Below are positions 26,820 to 35,488 of a stretch of DNA of 64,000 bases, piece by piece. The DNA lies in NCBI GenBank assembly GCA_947167215.1, contig CAMVHE010000003.1, positions 1-64,000 of the forward strand, in the 5' to 3' direction. Source of the stretch: an uncultured Clostridia bacterium (GTDB lineage: Bacteria > Bacillota > Clostridia > Christensenellales > Aristaeellaceae). The notes beneath the pieces are model-generated. The model saw only the letters and a program-made list of their open reading frames with translations, did no database searches and was not told the origin of the DNA. A program made the translations under genes and the position numbers. Each line of letters starts with the position of its first letter. Within the stretch, counting starts at the first letter, position 1.

Positions 26820-27707
26820 TCAGCGACCAGAGTCCTTAATATCTAACAGTTCGTAGATCAGAGTGGAGCCAAGAATGAGGATTGTACCGAAAACAGACAA
26901 GGGTGTAAGGGATTCTCCGAGCAGCAGGGCAGAGAGCAGTATGGCAGTGACGGGATCAATGTAACTGAACAGAGCAATTACGGAGGCGGGGAGACCATCC
27001 ATGGAATCAAAATAAAGGGCATAGGCAATGCCGGTATGGACAATGCCCATCAGCAGAAGCAGGAGAATAGTCATGGGAGAGGGATCCAGAGAAAAACCTC
27101 CCGTAGCCAGCAGATGGGGTAGCAGCACAAGACCGGCAGTGAAAAGCTGGATCAGCGTGCGCTCTTCCGTGGGTACGCCGTGAATGGTTTTGTTGACCAT
27201 AATCACACCTGCATAAAGAAGAGCAGCACCGAGACCAAGCAGTATGCCGACAATTTCCCCTCTGCTGGGAAGCCCGGAATCAATTACCCCGGAGACAAAA
27301 AACATTCCAAGAGCAGCAAGAAACATGCAAAGCACGCGTTTCAGGGTCATGCGTTCATGAAAGAGGGGAACGGAAAGCAGAAGAACAATTACTGGCTGCA
27401 TGTAATAACAGAGGGTTGCGATGGCGACACTGGTATAATTATAGGCTTCAAAGAGGAGCAGCCAGTTGATGCCGATCATCGCCCCGGAGAGAACCAGCGG
27501 AAACATCTGAGATTTCAGGGAGGACAGCGAAAGACGACGATGCCGGAGAAGGAGAAGAGAGAGGAGAAAAAGAGCACCGATAATTCCCCGGCAGGAAGCC
27601 AGAAGCTCTGAGCCTACAGGTGTACTTCTGCGGAACAGTCCGATTGTTCCGTAAATCAGCATGGAGGCGATAAGCTTCAGCAACGAAGATGTCCTTTGTT
27701 TTATCAT
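26820..27707 (-). CDS. EamA/DMT-family transporter
   Basis: About 295 residues with ten hydrophobic segments in two EamA repeats, drug/metabolite transporter superfamily. First repeat opens LLKLIASMLIYGTIGLFRR; the second contains GIVHTGIAYALYFDSM and FSYIDPVTAILLSALLLGE, which are typical. These proteins usually export amino acids or other small metabolites. The ATG at 27707 has GAGGA upstream; an ATG at 27719 overlaps the upstream gene's stop (ATGA) and is an alternative. A second member is encoded at 49946. Confidence 0.85.
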   Translation of the reverse strand: MIKQRTSSLLKLIASMLIYGTIGLFRRSTPVGSELLASCRGIIGALFLLSLLLLRHRRLSLSSLKSQMFPLVLSGAMIGINWLLLFEAYNYTSVAIATLCYYMQPVIVLLLSVPLFHERMTLKRVLCMFLAALGMFFVSGVIDSGLPSRGEIVGILLGLGAALLYAGVIMVNKTIHGVPTEERTLIQLFTAGLVLLPHLLATGGFSLDPSPMTILLLLLMGIVHTGIAYALYFDSMDGLPASVIALFSYIDPVTAILLSALLLGESLTPLSVFGTILILGSTLIYELLDIKDSGR

Positions 27708-27715
27708 AGCTTTCC

Positions 27716-28888
27716 TCATTCAAATACCGAAGCAAGGAGAGATACATAGTCTTCAGTGTAGATGTCCGCTGTATCATCATCAAGCGTGAATAGATAGAAA
27801 AAGTGACCGTTCTTTCCATCTTCCTGTACAAAAGCGGAAACAACATAGTAAAGAGGAGTATCCATATAGACAAAACTTTTTTCGCCGGTCAGAAAGGTGA
27901 GACCATTGATCTCAGATTCTTTAAAAGATGGTTTCTCGTTGATACTGTTATTCATCACATCGGATATGATTTCCTGCAGCAGATCCTTCTGATTTGCAAG
28001 GATATAGGCTTGCTTATCTTCTTCGGAGGCATTTTCATCAAACCGGTCTTCAAAGCGTGAAAACATGTCGACCCACCAGTATCCGATGCTGGAGTCGACG
28101 TTGTCACAGGGATAGAGAGTACAGCTTTCCCCACTGTCTTCCTGCGTGGCATCAAACCAGAGGGATGGAATTGTGAAGTTCATTTCAGGCTCAAAGGCCA
28201 GGAAAATTTCGCCAGGAATCTTGGCAACTGTGCTGCCGGAAACCGATCTGGATAAAGAAGAGAAAAGAGGATTAGTCTTGGAGTCGGTAATCTTGAATGT
28301 TCTTGCGATGCAGTCAAAGAGAGCGGTATTCTGCGCGGCAAGACTGTCAACAGGGCAGTCGAAGCGCAGCGTGTAATGTGCCTTGTCATCGCTAAACTGA
28401 TAAAGAACGATGAATGTGTCAGTACCGCGTATGTTCACCTTCAGCTCTGAACGAACAGCAAACGGAATATATGGAGAAGAAAAGCCAGAAATATCAACAG
28501 ACTGAATAGCAAAATTATCGGTGCTTTCTTCCCAATAGCGGTCATAGTAAAGTTCGGCAAGGTTTAGAGCTGCGGTAGGGCTGAGGGAATCCAGCTTGAA
28601 TTCGAAAGGTGTGGAGGTAGACAGTTCCACTTCGATCTCCGTATCAGGACTGAATGCTTCGAAATCATCCTCGTTTTGGTCTAGATAGGATCTGACATCC
28701 TCAGCGGACATTTCCTGCTGTTCCAGCAAGGGATCATCATCTTCAATATTATAATGGAAAACGAGATAACTGTCTGGAAGCATCAGGGAGGCACGCCCGT
28801 CTTTGGCCGTAATAACTCTGCCGTTCAGCGCAAAAGCTTTTGCAGACAATGAAAGCAGGAGAATCAGAATGAAAGACAGCTTTTTCAT
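27716..28888 (-). CDS. Secreted protein of unknown function
   Basis: 390 residues. The signal peptide MKKLSFILILLLSLSAKAFA is clear, with likely cleavage after AFA; no lipobox Cys. The mature protein is acidic, rich in Asp/Glu and aromatic residues, with repeated beta-strand-like stretches and no Cys-rich or catalytic motif I recognise. ATG at 28888 has AAAGGGG upstream; an earlier frame extension lacks one. It shares a transcript with the DMT transporter that follows (ATGA overlap), but this does not reveal its function. Confidence 0.6.
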   Translation of the reverse strand: MKKLSFILILLLSLSAKAFALNGRVITAKDGRASLMLPDSYLVFHYNIEDDDPLLEQQEMSAEDVRSYLDQNEDDFEAFSPDTEIEVELSTSTPFEFKLDSLSPTAALNLAELYYDRYWEESTDNFAIQSVDISGFSSPYIPFAVRSELKVNIRGTDTFIVLYQFSDDKAHYTLRFDCPVDSLAAQNTALFDCIARTFKITDSKTNPLFSSLSRSVSGSTVAKIPGEIFLAFEPEMNFTIPSLWFDATQEDSGESCTLYPCDNVDSSIGYWWVDMFSRFEDRFDENASEEDKQAYILANQKDLLQEIISDVMNNSINEKPSFKESEINGLTFLTGEKSFVYMDTPLYYVVSAFVQEDGKNGHFFYLFTLDDDTADIYTEDYVSLLASVFE

Positions 28889-28986
28889 TAAGTATTTCCC
28901 CTTTCGCATAGTTTCATGCAAGTTTTTATCTTGCTAATTATACAAGAACTAAGAGTGACGTCAAGAGATACATATTTTTTTAGGCC

Positions 28987-29015
28987 TTCACGGGAAAAGA
29001 CAGAAATGGTATAAT
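28987..29015 (+). promoter_or_regulatory. Extended -10 promoter upstream of the class II aldolase
   Basis: TGGTATAAT (29007-29015) is an extended -10 box; the -35 region (TTCACG at 28987) is poor. It lies 35 bases before the aldolase start. Confidence 0.5.
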
Positions 29016-29050
29016 GTAAAGAGGACAGATATTGAAAGGAAGTGAGCAGC

Positions 29051-29758
29051 ATGGCATGGATGACGGAATCCGAAGCCAGACGCAGCATTGTGAAGATTGG
29101 GAAACAGATGCATGCAGCTGGATATGTGGCGGCCAATGACGGTAATATTTCCGTTCGCATTGCAGAGGATGAGATTATCGCTACACCTACTGGTGTTTCC
29201 AAAGCAGAGATGGACGAGGTCATGATGCTGAGAATGCGGATTTCCGATGGCGCAATACTGGCAAAAGGAGATCTGAATCCCTCCACAGAAATCCGTATGC
29301 ACCTGCGCGTATACCGGGAAAATCCTTCCGTGAATGCGGTATGCCACGCTCATCCGCCGGTCAGTACCTCCTTTGCCTGTGCCGGTCTTCCACTGGATCG
29401 GGCAGTCTATCCGGAAGCCTTCCTTAGTCTGGGAATTGTACCATGTGCCCCATATGCCATGCCTGGAACGGAAGATGTACCGGATTCCATTGCGCCTTAC
29501 TGCAGGGATTATCATGCAGTGCTGCTTGCCAATCATGGAGTGGTTACTTGGGGAACATCTCTTACAGAGGCCTGGTTTCGCCTAGAAAGCGTGGAGCATT
29601 ACGCTACTATCTTACTCAATCTTCGCATACTTGGAAGAGAATCCTTGCTTACTCGCCAGGAAGTGAATGATCTTATTTCCTTTAAAGAAGCACATCAGAT
29701 GAAGATCGGGGGAATTCCGTTATGCCAGGAAGACATGGATTTGTCAGCTGGCGATTAG
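29051..29758 (+). CDS. fucA: Class II aldolase/adducin family (L-fuculose-phosphate aldolase-like)
   Basis: 235 residues of the zinc-dependent AraD/FucA family. Recognisable: YVAANDGNISVRI at the substrate/phosphate loop, HAHPPVSTSFA with two zinc His, the third His in LLANHGVVTWG, and the Glu in PSTEIRMHL. It probably splits a 1-phosphoketose or isomerises a ribulose-5-phosphate. The start ATG at 29051 is about ten bases from AAAGGAA; a GTG at 29042 is too close to it. It stands alone ahead of the DarA operon, so the exact sugar is unknown; the fucA symbol is tentative. Confidence 0.75.
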   Translation: MAWMTESEARRSIVKIGKQMHAAGYVAANDGNISVRIAEDEIIATPTGVSKAEMDEVMMLRMRISDGAILAKGDLNPSTEIRMHLRVYRENPSVNAVCHAHPPVSTSFACAGLPLDRAVYPEAFLSLGIVPCAPYAMPGTEDVPDSIAPYCRDYHAVLLANHGVVTWGTSLTEAWFRLESVEHYATILLNLRILGRESLLTRQEVNDLISFKEAHQMKIGGIPLCQEDMDLSAGD

Positions 29759-29864
29759 ATGGAGTATAATAACAAAACGTCAAGCAGTGTGTGCAGATTG
29801 CAATGAAAGAATCTGCTGCATTAAGACTGTATAAATATAATCATGTAGAAGGAGCAGTCTCCAA

Positions 29865-30203
29865 ATGAAGATGATCGTTGCTATAGTCCAGGACGATGAT
29901 ACCGGTGTCCTGGTTTCAGAACTGATGGAACATGGATTTGGCGTGACCAAACTTGCAACTACCGGCGGTTTTTTGCGTGCAGGCAACACGACACTTATCA
30001 GCGGCGTACAGGATGAGCAGCTGGATGAAGCGCTTTCCATTATCCGCAAAATCTGCAGCAGCCGTGAGCAGGTGACTACTGCTGTAGCTTCTCCGCTGGG
30101 TGGTGCGGGAAGCAATGGCGTATTTACCTCTTATCCTGTTAATGTTACCGTGGGCGGCGCTACCATATTTGTGCTGGAAGTCAATCAGTTTCTGAAGGTT
30201 TGA
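29865..30203 (+). CDS. darA: Cyclic-di-AMP receptor DarA (PstA, YaaQ)
   Basis: 112 residues, the PII-like c-di-AMP receptor of Firmicutes. The sequence MKMIVAIVQDDDTGVLVSEL and the GFGVTKLATTGGFLRAGNTTL block are highly typical; the latter contributes the nucleotide pocket between subunits of the trimer. It sits directly before holB and ricT, as in Bacillus and many Clostridia. RBS GAAGGAG. One base separates its stop from the holB start. Confidence 0.95.
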   Translation: MKMIVAIVQDDDTGVLVSELMEHGFGVTKLATTGGFLRAGNTTLISGVQDEQLDEALSIIRKICSSREQVTTAVASPLGGAGSNGVFTSYPVNVTVGGATIFVLEVNQFLKV

Positions 30204-30204
30204 G

Positions 30205-31191
30205 ATGGATCAGTTTGAAAACTATGCGGGGCAGACCGGTTATCTTTCTCAGCTTCAGAAAACTTTTTTGACCGGGGAGCAGATGGTTCACGCCTACCTG
30301 TTTGTAGGTCCGGCGGGCACTGGAAGAAAGTCTGTTGTACGGTTATGCATCATGGCTTCCCTGTGCAGAGGAAACAGCAAACCATGTGGAGAATGCGGCC
30401 CGTGCAGAAGAGTGATGGCGGATACCCATCCGGATGTGCATACGCTTATGCCGGAAAAAGGGAAGAAGGAAATCACGGTCGGCCAGATGCGCGAGTTTCT
30501 GAAACAGTCGGCGGTGCGTTCTTTTGAGGGTGGCAACCGATTTTTTCTGATTCCTGAAGCAGGCAGAATGAATGCGGCTGCACAGAACTGTCTGCTGAAG
30601 ACGCTGGAGGAACCTCCCGAGGGGACTGTTTTTTTCCTAATTGCAGATTCCATTACTGCGCTGCTGCCGACAATTATTTCACGGTGTCGTATCGTATCCT
30701 TTCATCCGCTGGATGACGAAGAATGCGTGAGACGTCTGTTGGCGCATGGGCTTTCTGAGGAAGATGCAAAAATACGTGCGCGCATGGCTTCGGGCTGTGT
30801 GGGACAGGCACTGTCTATTGATGCAGAGTATCTCAAACGCATGCAGACTTTTACAGAGGCGGTCTTCGGGCTTCACAGCAGGGAAGGTATTCCCAGGCTT
30901 CTTAATCAGTATAAAGATGAGAAGGATGACCGGGAAGCTACACTGGATATGCTTTCCGTTGCGGTTCGGGATATACTCGCAGTACAGGCGGGACAGCTGC
31001 CAGCAGAGGCCTTGAGGAATGCTCCGCAGCGTGCGGCATATGCACAACGCGTTCCTATGGAAGGCTCATTGCATCTGATGGAAGTTATCCGAGAAGCACG
31101 GGTACGTCTTGCCAGTCATGTGACTTATCAGACATTGCTTGAATCAATCTTTTTAGTACTTCCGGAGGAGTATGAAAAATGGCCATGGTAG
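30205..31191 (+). CDS. holB: DNA polymerase III delta' subunit
   Basis: 328 residues, clamp-loader AAA+ protein. GPAGTGRKSVV is the P-loop, followed by the zinc-binding cluster CRGNSKPCGECGPCRRV; NCLLKTLEEPPEGTVFFLI and the SRC motif (IISRCRIVSF) are family hallmarks. It loads the sliding clamp together with DnaX and delta. It starts right after darA and overlaps the ricT start by 13 bases, so the three are one transcript. Length is normal. Confidence 0.92.
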   Translation: MDQFENYAGQTGYLSQLQKTFLTGEQMVHAYLFVGPAGTGRKSVVRLCIMASLCRGNSKPCGECGPCRRVMADTHPDVHTLMPEKGKKEITVGQMREFLKQSAVRSFEGGNRFFLIPEAGRMNAAAQNCLLKTLEEPPEGTVFFLIADSITALLPTIISRCRIVSFHPLDDEECVRRLLAHGLSEEDAKIRARMASGCVGQALSIDAEYLKRMQTFTEAVFGLHSREGIPRLLNQYKDEKDDREATLDMLSVAVRDILAVQAGQLPAEALRNAPQRAAYAQRVPMEGSLHLMEVIREARVRLASHVTYQTLLESIFLVLPEEYEKWPW

Positions 31192-32297
31192 TCAAGGTGC
31201 GTTTTAAACGCGCCAGCAAATATTATGATTTTGATCCTCTGCAGTTTGATGTGCATACAGGAATGAAGGTCATTACGGAGACTGTAAGAGGAGTGGAACT
31301 GGGAGAATGTGTTTCCGGTGTTCTGGAAATAGAAGATGAACGTCTGGTACTTCCGCTCAAGCCGATTCTACGCATTGCCACTCAGGAGGACATTGAGAGG
31401 CAGGCACAAAATGAGCAGAATGAAAAAGAAGCGCTGGAGATCGCTCAGCGGGAAGTGGTTTCTCACCATCTGGATATGAAAATTGTTGATGTAGAGTATG
31501 CGTTTGATTACTCGAAAATCACGTTCTACTTTACGGCAGATGGGCGGGTGGATTTCAGAGGCCTGGTGAAGACACTTGCCAGTATTTTCAGGACGAGGAT
31601 TGAACTGAGGCAGATCGGGGTACGGGATGAAGCAAAGATGCTGGGAGGCATTGGTCCGTGCGGAAGGCCAATCTGTTGCAGGGCTTTTTTGGGAAACTTT
31701 AATCCGGTGTCCATCAAAATGGCGAAAGAACAGAATCTTTCTCTTAATCCGACGAAAATATCCGGACTTTGTGACAGACTGATGTGTTGTCTCAAGTATG
31801 AACAGGATAATTATGAACAGACACGGAAAAGAATGCCGAAAATTGGCAAAGAGGTGGAAACTCCGGACGGTATTGGCGTTATTACTGATATCAATGTGCT
31901 TTCGGAATCCGTGACTGTGCGCATTGCGGTTGGGGATTCTTTTGAGAACCGGGTTTATTCGATGGAGGACTGTGTGCGTCCTGACCAGGATAAAACAGGC
32001 ATCGAGAACCGGGACAATCGGGAAACTAAAAAAGAAAAAAAGATATTGGAACCGCAAATATCAGAACCGTGTGAATTGGAAGAGACGGTTTCGTTTGAAG
32101 AAATCGAAATACCTGACATTTCCGATATTGATGATTTGGAAGAAGAACGGGAAGAGATTGCAGATCAGGAAAAACAGCAGAAACCTGCAAAGAAGCGCCG
32201 CAGGAAACGCAGAAAGAAACCAAAAAGTGCAGATGCCATAAAAAATGAATTAGATACATCTAACGAACCTCCGGAGGATTTTCAGGGAAACGAGTAG
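31179..32297 (+). CDS. ricT: PSP1 domain protein RicT (YaaT)
   Basis: 372 residues. The PSP1 core (residues about 5-270) includes the conserved Cys segment GPCGRPICCRAFLG and SGLCDRLMCCLKYE, whose Cys ligate an iron-sulfur cluster in the Ric (Y-) complex that aids RNase Y-dependent mRNA processing and development in Bacillus. A C-terminal extension of about 100 residues is rich in Glu, Asp and then Lys/Arg (KKRRRKRRKK), looking disordered and perhaps RNA-binding. Overlaps the end of holB. Start ATG preceded by GGAGG. Confidence 0.92.
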   Translation: MAMVVKVRFKRASKYYDFDPLQFDVHTGMKVITETVRGVELGECVSGVLEIEDERLVLPLKPILRIATQEDIERQAQNEQNEKEALEIAQREVVSHHLDMKIVDVEYAFDYSKITFYFTADGRVDFRGLVKTLASIFRTRIELRQIGVRDEAKMLGGIGPCGRPICCRAFLGNFNPVSIKMAKEQNLSLNPTKISGLCDRLMCCLKYEQDNYEQTRKRMPKIGKEVETPDGIGVITDINVLSESVTVRIAVGDSFENRVYSMEDCVRPDQDKTGIENRDNRETKKEKKILEPQISEPCELEETVSFEEIEIPDISDIDDLEEEREEIADQEKQQKPAKKRRRKRRKKPKSADAIKNELDTSNEPPEDFQGNE

Positions 32298-32315
32298 TTT
32301 CCACTCAAGAAAGAC

Positions 32316-32344
32316 TTGATTGAATAATGCGGGTGTGTTATAAT
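32316..32344 (+). promoter_or_regulatory. Promoter of the ferredoxin gene
   Basis: TTGATT (32316-32321), 17 bases, TATAAT (32339-32344), 37 bases before the ferredoxin ATG. Confidence 0.75.
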
Positions 32345-32380
32345 CAAGAAGGTAGATGATCACTATAGGAGGTGACAAAC

Positions 32381-32551
32381 ATGGCATACCAGATTTCTGA
32401 TGATTGCATCGCTTGTGGTGCATGCGCAGCAGCTTGCCCCGTCGGCGCTATCAGCGAGGGAGACGGCAAGTATGTAATTGATGCAGATACCTGCATTGAT
32501 TGCGGTTCTTGCGAAGCAACCTGCCCGGTAGGAGCACCGGCACAGGCCTAA
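32381..32551 (+). CDS. 2[4Fe-4S] clostridial-type ferredoxin
   Basis: 56 residues, a classical clostridial ferredoxin. Two CxxCxxCxxxCP motifs are present: CIACGACAAACPVGA and CIDCGSCEATCPVGA. It carries electrons between low-potential enzymes such as pyruvate:ferredoxin oxidoreductase, hydrogenase and radical SAM enzymes (the SCIFF maturase here needs such a donor). Strong AGGAGGTG ribosome site, own promoter and own terminator, as expected for a highly made protein. It shows an obligate or near-obligate anaerobe. Confidence 0.97.
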   Translation: MAYQISDDCIACGACAAACPVGAISEGDGKYVIDADTCIDCGSCEATCPVGAPAQA

Positions 32552-32562
32552 GTTAAAAGAAG

Positions 32563-32588
32563 AGCATTCGGATTTCCGAATGCTTTTT
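32563..32588 (+). terminator. Terminator of the ferredoxin gene
   Basis: AGCATTCGGA / TCCGAATGCT arms followed by five T, twelve bases after the stop codon. Confidence 0.9.
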
Positions 32589-32670
32589 ATTGTTAAGAAA
32601 AGGCGCTTGAAAAGAGGCGTCTTTTGTGATATTTTGGTAAGACACAATTTTAGAGTTGGGGAGGGATCAG

Positions 32671-33939
32671 GTGAAACGGGAGAAGCGTTCTATTTCCTGG
32701 GGAAGTGTTTTGATGATTTGTTTTACAGGCCTGGTCCTTCTCTTGATTGCTGCCTTTTTTCTTCTGCTGATTGGTAATAGGGGGTATGATGCAGGAGGCG
32801 CTGTACTGAGCCGGATCCAGGAAGCAACAAATGGGGAATTGCCTCATGAAGAAATTGAGGAGAAATCCGCCACGGATACGAGTGCTGAAACCATTGAGAT
32901 TCCAGTACAAACGGAGATAAATCCCATACAGCTGTCTATTGTTGCGTACGGTTGCGTATCCATGCCCCGACTGATACGGGAAAGATTCCTGCAGCCGGAT
33001 GGCAGTTATGACTTTTCCAGGCTTTTTGTCGGATTTGACCCGCTTTTTGAAAAAGCAGATGTTGGAATTGCTACGCTGGAGATGATGACGACAACGGAAG
33101 CAGAAGCCATGAATACTCATAATGGTCCCGTTGAAGTACTGGATGCTTTGCAGCAGTTGGGAGTAGGGTTTGTCTCGCTTGCTACCGAACGAATGCTGGA
33201 CAAAGGATATGAAGGATTGACAATGACCCGCAATGAATTGATGAGGCGGGCAATAGAACCGGTTGGCGCTGAAGAAACCTCCGGCTCCAGATACACTATG
33301 ATTTCGGTGGGCGGAATGAAGGTTGCGCTGCTGGCATATACTTACGGCATTTCGGAAGAAGGAAAAAGAGAAACGAATGATGATGAGCTGCAGATTGCGC
33401 ATACGATGGACATGGATGCTGTACAGAGAGATATTCTGGAGGCCAAAATTGCCGGTGCGGACCTGATTGTACTGCAGCCTCATTGGGGAGTAAAAAACAA
33501 CGCGGACGTGACAACGGAAATGCGGGAAGCTGCATACAAAATGGCGAAAGCAGGGGCAGATATCATAATAGGATGCCATTCTGGAGTAGTTTCAGAGGTG
33601 GAGGACATTAGGGTTACCCGGTCAGATGGACTTCCCTATCATACCCTTGTCTGCTATTCCCTGGGATCACTGGTTTCTGACGCCAGAACGCAGCAGAATA
33701 CGGCGTCCCTGGCTGTCTGTATTTCCCTCTCCTATATCCCAGAAACCAGGAAAATCACATTCGAGAGGATAGAAGGCTTTCCGGTTTATGTTGCCCAGAA
33801 TACAGACGAATCCTGGAATATCTTGAATTGTCAAGATGCGGAAAGTGTCCTGCTGTTGTCTGAAACAGAAAAAGAAAAAATGGAAGAAGCCGTGAAGATG
33901 ATTCATGAAACAGTGCACTATGGAGGTATGCAATGGTAA
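32671..33939 (+). CDS. CapA (poly-gamma-glutamate synthesis) family protein with altered active site
   Basis: 422 residues. A membrane anchor (MICFTGLVLLLIAAFFLLLIG, residues about 13-33) places the rest outside. The body follows the PGA_cap/CapA metallophosphatase-like fold: VGIATLEMM, GVGFVSLATERMLDKG, and DLIVLQPHWGVKN. But several metal-site positions differ: the usual GD near the start of the domain reads YGCVSMP, and the GGHxHVVQ motif reads GCHSGVVSE. It may be catalytically changed. GTG start at 32671 follows GGGGAGG. Its stop overlaps the DmpA-like start by seven bases, so the two are coupled. Confidence 0.7.
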   Translation: MKREKRSISWGSVLMICFTGLVLLLIAAFFLLLIGNRGYDAGGAVLSRIQEATNGELPHEEIEEKSATDTSAETIEIPVQTEINPIQLSIVAYGCVSMPRLIRERFLQPDGSYDFSRLFVGFDPLFEKADVGIATLEMMTTTEAEAMNTHNGPVEVLDALQQLGVGFVSLATERMLDKGYEGLTMTRNELMRRAIEPVGAEETSGSRYTMISVGGMKVALLAYTYGISEEGKRETNDDELQIAHTMDMDAVQRDILEAKIAGADLIVLQPHWGVKNNADVTTEMREAAYKMAKAGADIIIGCHSGVVSEVEDIRVTRSDGLPYHTLVCYSLGSLVSDARTQQNTASLAVCISLSYIPETRKITFERIEGFPVYVAQNTDESWNILNCQDAESVLLLSETEKEKMEEAVKMIHETVHYGGMQW

Positions 33940-34970
33940 AGAGAATCAGAGATTATGGTTTTCGCTGGACTGGATTCGAGCCGGGACATCGCAATTTGAT
34001 AACCGATGTACCGGGTGTAAGGGTAGGGCACAGTACCATTCGGGACGAGATTCATCATACCGGAGTGACCGTCATTTTACCTTGTGAGGGCAATATTTTT
34101 GCAGAAAAACTGACAGCTGCATGTTTTGTAATGAATGGATTCGGCAAGACTGTTGGACTTGTTCAGATAGATGAGCTTGGAACTCTCGAGACACCGATTG
34201 CCCTTACAAATACACTTTGTGTTGGAAAAGTCAGCGATGCGCTGGTCAGTGTCGTTTCCGAACTATGCGAAAATGATCATATACGGCTTCGTTCTGTCAA
34301 TCCAGTGGTTGGGGAATGCAATGACGCAAGGCTGAACCGGATTTTGGATCGGGTTGTTGGTGAAGAGCAAGTGAGGGAAGCTATTGCCTGCGCCGGTTCC
34401 GAGTTTCAGGAAGGGGATGTGGGAGCTGGTACAGGAACTATCTGTCATGGCCTTAAGGGAGGAATTGGTTCTGCATCCAGAATCATATCCGTTGGAAAGG
34501 AAAAATATACCATTGGGGTATTGGTTCAGAGCAACCATGGAGTGCTGAATCAGCTGTGTATCCAGGGCAGAGCGATAGGCAGGGAAATAGAAAACAAATT
34601 GCATCATGCCGGTGAACGGGAATGTGATCAGGGCAGTATAATGATGATAGTGGCTACAGACCTGCCAGTTACGGATCGACAGCTTAGGCGCATACTAAAA
34701 AGGTGTGCTGTTGGTCTTGCGCGTTGCGGATCTTATATTGGGCATGGTAGCGGAGATGTTATGATTGGATTTACCACCGCTAGACGAATCCCGATTCTGG
34801 CATTGCCAGCTGTGTTGGACTGGAAAGTTGTAAGTGAGGAATCACTGGAAAGTGCTTTCCGCGCAGTAGCAGATGCCACAGAAGAAGCAGTGCTCAATTC
34901 CCTGGTATCGGCCCATCCTGTAAAGGCTGAAGATGGCAGGGTCATTGAGAGTCTGGCTTCCTATCTGTAA
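33933..34970 (+). CDS. P1 family (DmpA-like) aminopeptidase
   Basis: 345 residues of the DmpA/BapA Ntn-hydrolase family, made as a precursor that cuts itself to expose an N-terminal nucleophile. The opening NLITDVPGVRVGHSTI is typical, as are VGAGTGTICHGLKGGIG and the cleavage site GHGSGDVMIGFTTA, with the probable nucleophile Ser273 after Gly. Members remove N-terminal D- or L-amino acids, beta-residues or act on small peptides. ATG overlaps the CapA-like gene and has GGAGG upstream. Substrate unknown. Confidence 0.9.
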   Translation: MVKRIRDYGFRWTGFEPGHRNLITDVPGVRVGHSTIRDEIHHTGVTVILPCEGNIFAEKLTAACFVMNGFGKTVGLVQIDELGTLETPIALTNTLCVGKVSDALVSVVSELCENDHIRLRSVNPVVGECNDARLNRILDRVVGEEQVREAIACAGSEFQEGDVGAGTGTICHGLKGGIGSASRIISVGKEKYTIGVLVQSNHGVLNQLCIQGRAIGREIENKLHHAGERECDQGSIMMIVATDLPVTDRQLRRILKRCAVGLARCGSYIGHGSGDVMIGFTTARRIPILALPAVLDWKVVSEESLESAFRAVADATEEAVLNSLVSAHPVKAEDGRVIESLASYL

Positions 34971-35081
34971 TTATTTTGTTTTAGAGAAGGAATTCCGAGA
35001 GAAAGGGTCGAAAAGGAAAATAAGGGTTTCTGTACATTTCGGGGGGAATGTACAGTCAAAAAAATTTGAGGGGTTTGGGCA

Positions 35082-35471
35082 GTGAGAAAAAGTGAACAGA
35101 AGAAACGGAGGAAGATAGGGCCGTTTCAAATTACAGCTCTTTTGTTGAGCATTCTTGGTGTGTTTTTTCTGCTTCGTCTGCCGGTATATGCACAGGCATC
35201 GGAGGAACTTAGAAACGAGCTGATCAGTGCTTCGGAAACATATTATGAAGCACAGATGGAGAATATCCGGCTGAAGGCACAGGTCCAGGAAGTTAATTCT
35301 CCTGATTTCATTGAACGTACGGCACGGAGAATGTACGATTACTGCTGGTACGGAGAAACCATTTATGAAGTGGCAAACATGGATGAAATCCTTGGAGATA
35401 CGGATATCGTGGTCTATCAGGCAGAAGGAACGGAAGAGATTCCGGAAGATACTTCTTCCGGAGTTGAATAA
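35082..35471 (+). CDS. divIC: FtsB/DivIC-like septum formation initiator
   Basis: 129 residues: a basic cytoplasmic N-terminus (KKRRK), one membrane helix (ITALLLSILGVFFLLRLPVYA), then a coiled-coil stretch of about 45 residues (LRNELISASETYYEAQMENIRLKAQ) and a short ERTARRMYDYCWYGE domain typical of the DivIC/FtsB family, which links FtsL and FtsQ/DivIB in the divisome. GTG start, with GAGGGG upstream. Followed closely by ppx/gppA, the same neighbour order as in many Firmicutes (divIC near a Ppx or S1-domain gene). Confidence 0.8.
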   Translation: MRKSEQKKRRKIGPFQITALLLSILGVFFLLRLPVYAQASEELRNELISASETYYEAQMENIRLKAQVQEVNSPDFIERTARRMYDYCWYGETIYEVANMDEILGDTDIVVYQAEGTEEIPEDTSSGVE

Positions 35472-35488
35472 GGCCGGGGAGGCAAAGA

